A DNA stretch of 64,000 bases, from positions 62,001 to 126,000 of the forward strand of contig DATJNA010000209.1 of the NCBI GenBank assembly GCA_035508435.1, read 5' to 3'. Below are positions 63,075-64,000 of this stretch, piece after piece (the stretch's first letter is position 1; each line of letters opens with the position of its first letter). The notes beneath the pieces were generated by a model, which saw nothing but the letters and a program-made list of their open reading frames with translations, ran no database searches and was not told the DNA's origin. A program made the position numbers and the translations under genes. This stretch comes from JASHVB01 sp035508435. Its GTDB lineage: Bacteria > Pseudomonadota > Alphaproteobacteria > Acetobacterales > Acetobacteraceae.

Positions 63075-63665
63075 CTTTGCTTCTACACGCTTCTTGCTGC
63101 ATCAGTCTCGTTCGCAGCGTTCACGATCATGGTGGGTCGCTGCGCCGCGGGGTTGTCACGCCATGAGCGCCCGTCGTCGTCGTCGACAGTTTGACCGCGC
63201 CCGCCTTGTCGTCGACGACCACAACGTACCGTGGCTGCATGGCAAACAGTACCCCTCCAGAAACCGCCGTACTCATCACGGCCCACTATCCACGGGCAAC
63301 GGTGCTGCCCGGCCGACGCGATAACGGGCATTGCCTCCGGGATGAGGGACACTACGGCCGGTTGCCGGGATTCATCGGCACGAGCCTATGCAAGGCGCCG
63401 ATGGTTCTCAGGGACCCGTGACAAGGCGACCATTTGCCCTGCTTGCGCGGCAAACATCGAATCTATCGTGCCATGCCGAAGTTTCCCAATACTTGGGGAT
63501 TGCGGACCACAATGCAAGGGAGACGCCGGCTCGCGAGCGAGGTCTCGCGACAGCGCGCTGAAATCGCCGTTCCGCCCTATGCACAGCTCGGAAAGCGTGT
63601 CATATCCGGCCATGGGCGCAGCACCTGAGTTCAAAAGGCCGGTGGCGACACGGGTGACGGCGGCA
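63075..63665. other. Spacer before carD
   Basis: These 591 bp have several short open frames on both strands but none with a clear domain or ribosome-binding site. A minus-strand frame ending at 63386 could start at 63613 (MAGYDTLSELCIGRNGDF) after AGGTG, but I would not call it. Promoters for carD should lie at its right end. Confidence 0.4.
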
Positions 63666-64000
63666 ATGACCTCGGCCGCATTCGAGGCAACAGCCGCCAA
63701 AACCAGACAGCAGGATGCCGACCCCTTCCGCAAAGGTGATGCAGTAGTCTACCCGACACACGGCGTCGGACGAATCGATCAGGTGGGATTCGAGGACATC
63801 GCTGGATACCGGCTGAATCTGATCCACATCTCGTTTGCGGACAATCAGATGACGTTGCGCGTCCCCGCATCCCAGGCACGCGCCGCTGGGCTGCGCAAGC
63901 TCGCCAGCCGGGAGGCATTGGACGCAGCTCTCGCCACATTGAAGGGCCGGCCGCGCCCAAGCCGATTTATGTGGTCCAAGCGTGCCCAGGAGTACCTGGC
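63666..64000 (+). CDS. carD: CarD-family transcriptional regulator, 3' end missing
   Basis: The first 111 residues are visible. They have the CarD/TRCF interaction domain: FRKGDAVVYPTHGVGRIDQVG and LIHISFADNQMTLRVPASQA, then the start of the helical DNA-contact domain (SRFMWSKRAQEYL). CarD binds RNA polymerase beta subunit and affects open-complex stability. The ATG at 63666 fits the family, and a GTG four codons earlier is possible. The rest lies beyond the window. Confidence 0.92.
   Translation, partial: MTSAAFEATAAKTRQQDADPFRKGDAVVYPTHGVGRIDQVGFEDIAGYRLNLIHISFADNQMTLRVPASQARAAGLRKLASREALDAALATLKGRPRPSRFMWSKRAQEYL

Noticed and set aside
63386..63613. Possible small minus-strand gene before carD
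   Set aside because: The frame is open but has only a weak start site and no known pattern; evidence is too thin.

Overview
The window is GC-rich DNA from an alphaproteobacterium, most likely Rhodospirillales/Acetobacteraceae-like. The ubiquinol-cytochrome c chaperone next to a YceD-type (DUF177) gene, BamE, MazG, ParAB, a CarD regulator, and frequent ATGA/TAATG gene overlaps support this. The family assignment is inference. No tRNA, rRNA, CRISPR array or intact insertion sequence was seen.

Layout. 1-7.5 kb holds an EmrAB-like efflux pair, a short-chain dehydrogenase, a DJ-1/PfpI protein, a short-Q-loop (cyanide-insensitive type) cytochrome bd oxidase and a potassium channel. 8.0-24.9 kb is a compact minus-strand cluster, with one divergent partner, of patatin phospholipase, lipoxygenase, GMC oxidoreductase, three two-haem c-type cytochromes, a small membrane protein and an old yellow enzyme. 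The divergent gene encodes a 1013-residue two-haem cytochrome. This gene content fits release, oxygenation and reduction of unsaturated lipid, i.e. a candidate bacterial oxylipin pathway. 25.1-29.8 kb is a D-aminoacylase-like amidohydrolase with a TRAP transporter (DctPQM).

30.0-43.4 kb is an NHLP-type peptide export island. It has a C39-peptidase/ABC transporter, a second ABC protein, a cyclic-nucleotide-binding-fold protein and an HlyD adaptor in one overlapping operon. Five small genes with class-II double-glycine leaders flank it: one minus-strand gene and one plus-strand gene at the left end, three at the right end, one of them starting with GTG. A CHASE2 adenylate cyclase, a FecR-domain protein and a JmjC/cupin oxygenase accompany them. 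All five predicted mature peptides lack cysteine, and no standard RiPP-modifying enzyme is present.

43.1-48.6 kb is housekeeping: YceD, CBP3-like chaperone, BamE, MazG, ParB and ParA. 48.9-57.5 kb is an orphan VgrG island for type VI secretion. It runs VgrG, DUF6484, DUF2169 adaptor, a ketosynthase-fold protein without catalytic residues, DUF4150 PAAR-like protein, an HNH-like toxin, two related immunity-like proteins and a TIGR02270 protein. 58.0-62.2 kb is a DUF4129/DUF4350/MoxR/DUF58 operon, interrupted between MoxR and DUF58 by a 122-bp repeat-bounded element. The right end has two small uncharacterised genes and a partial CarD regulator.
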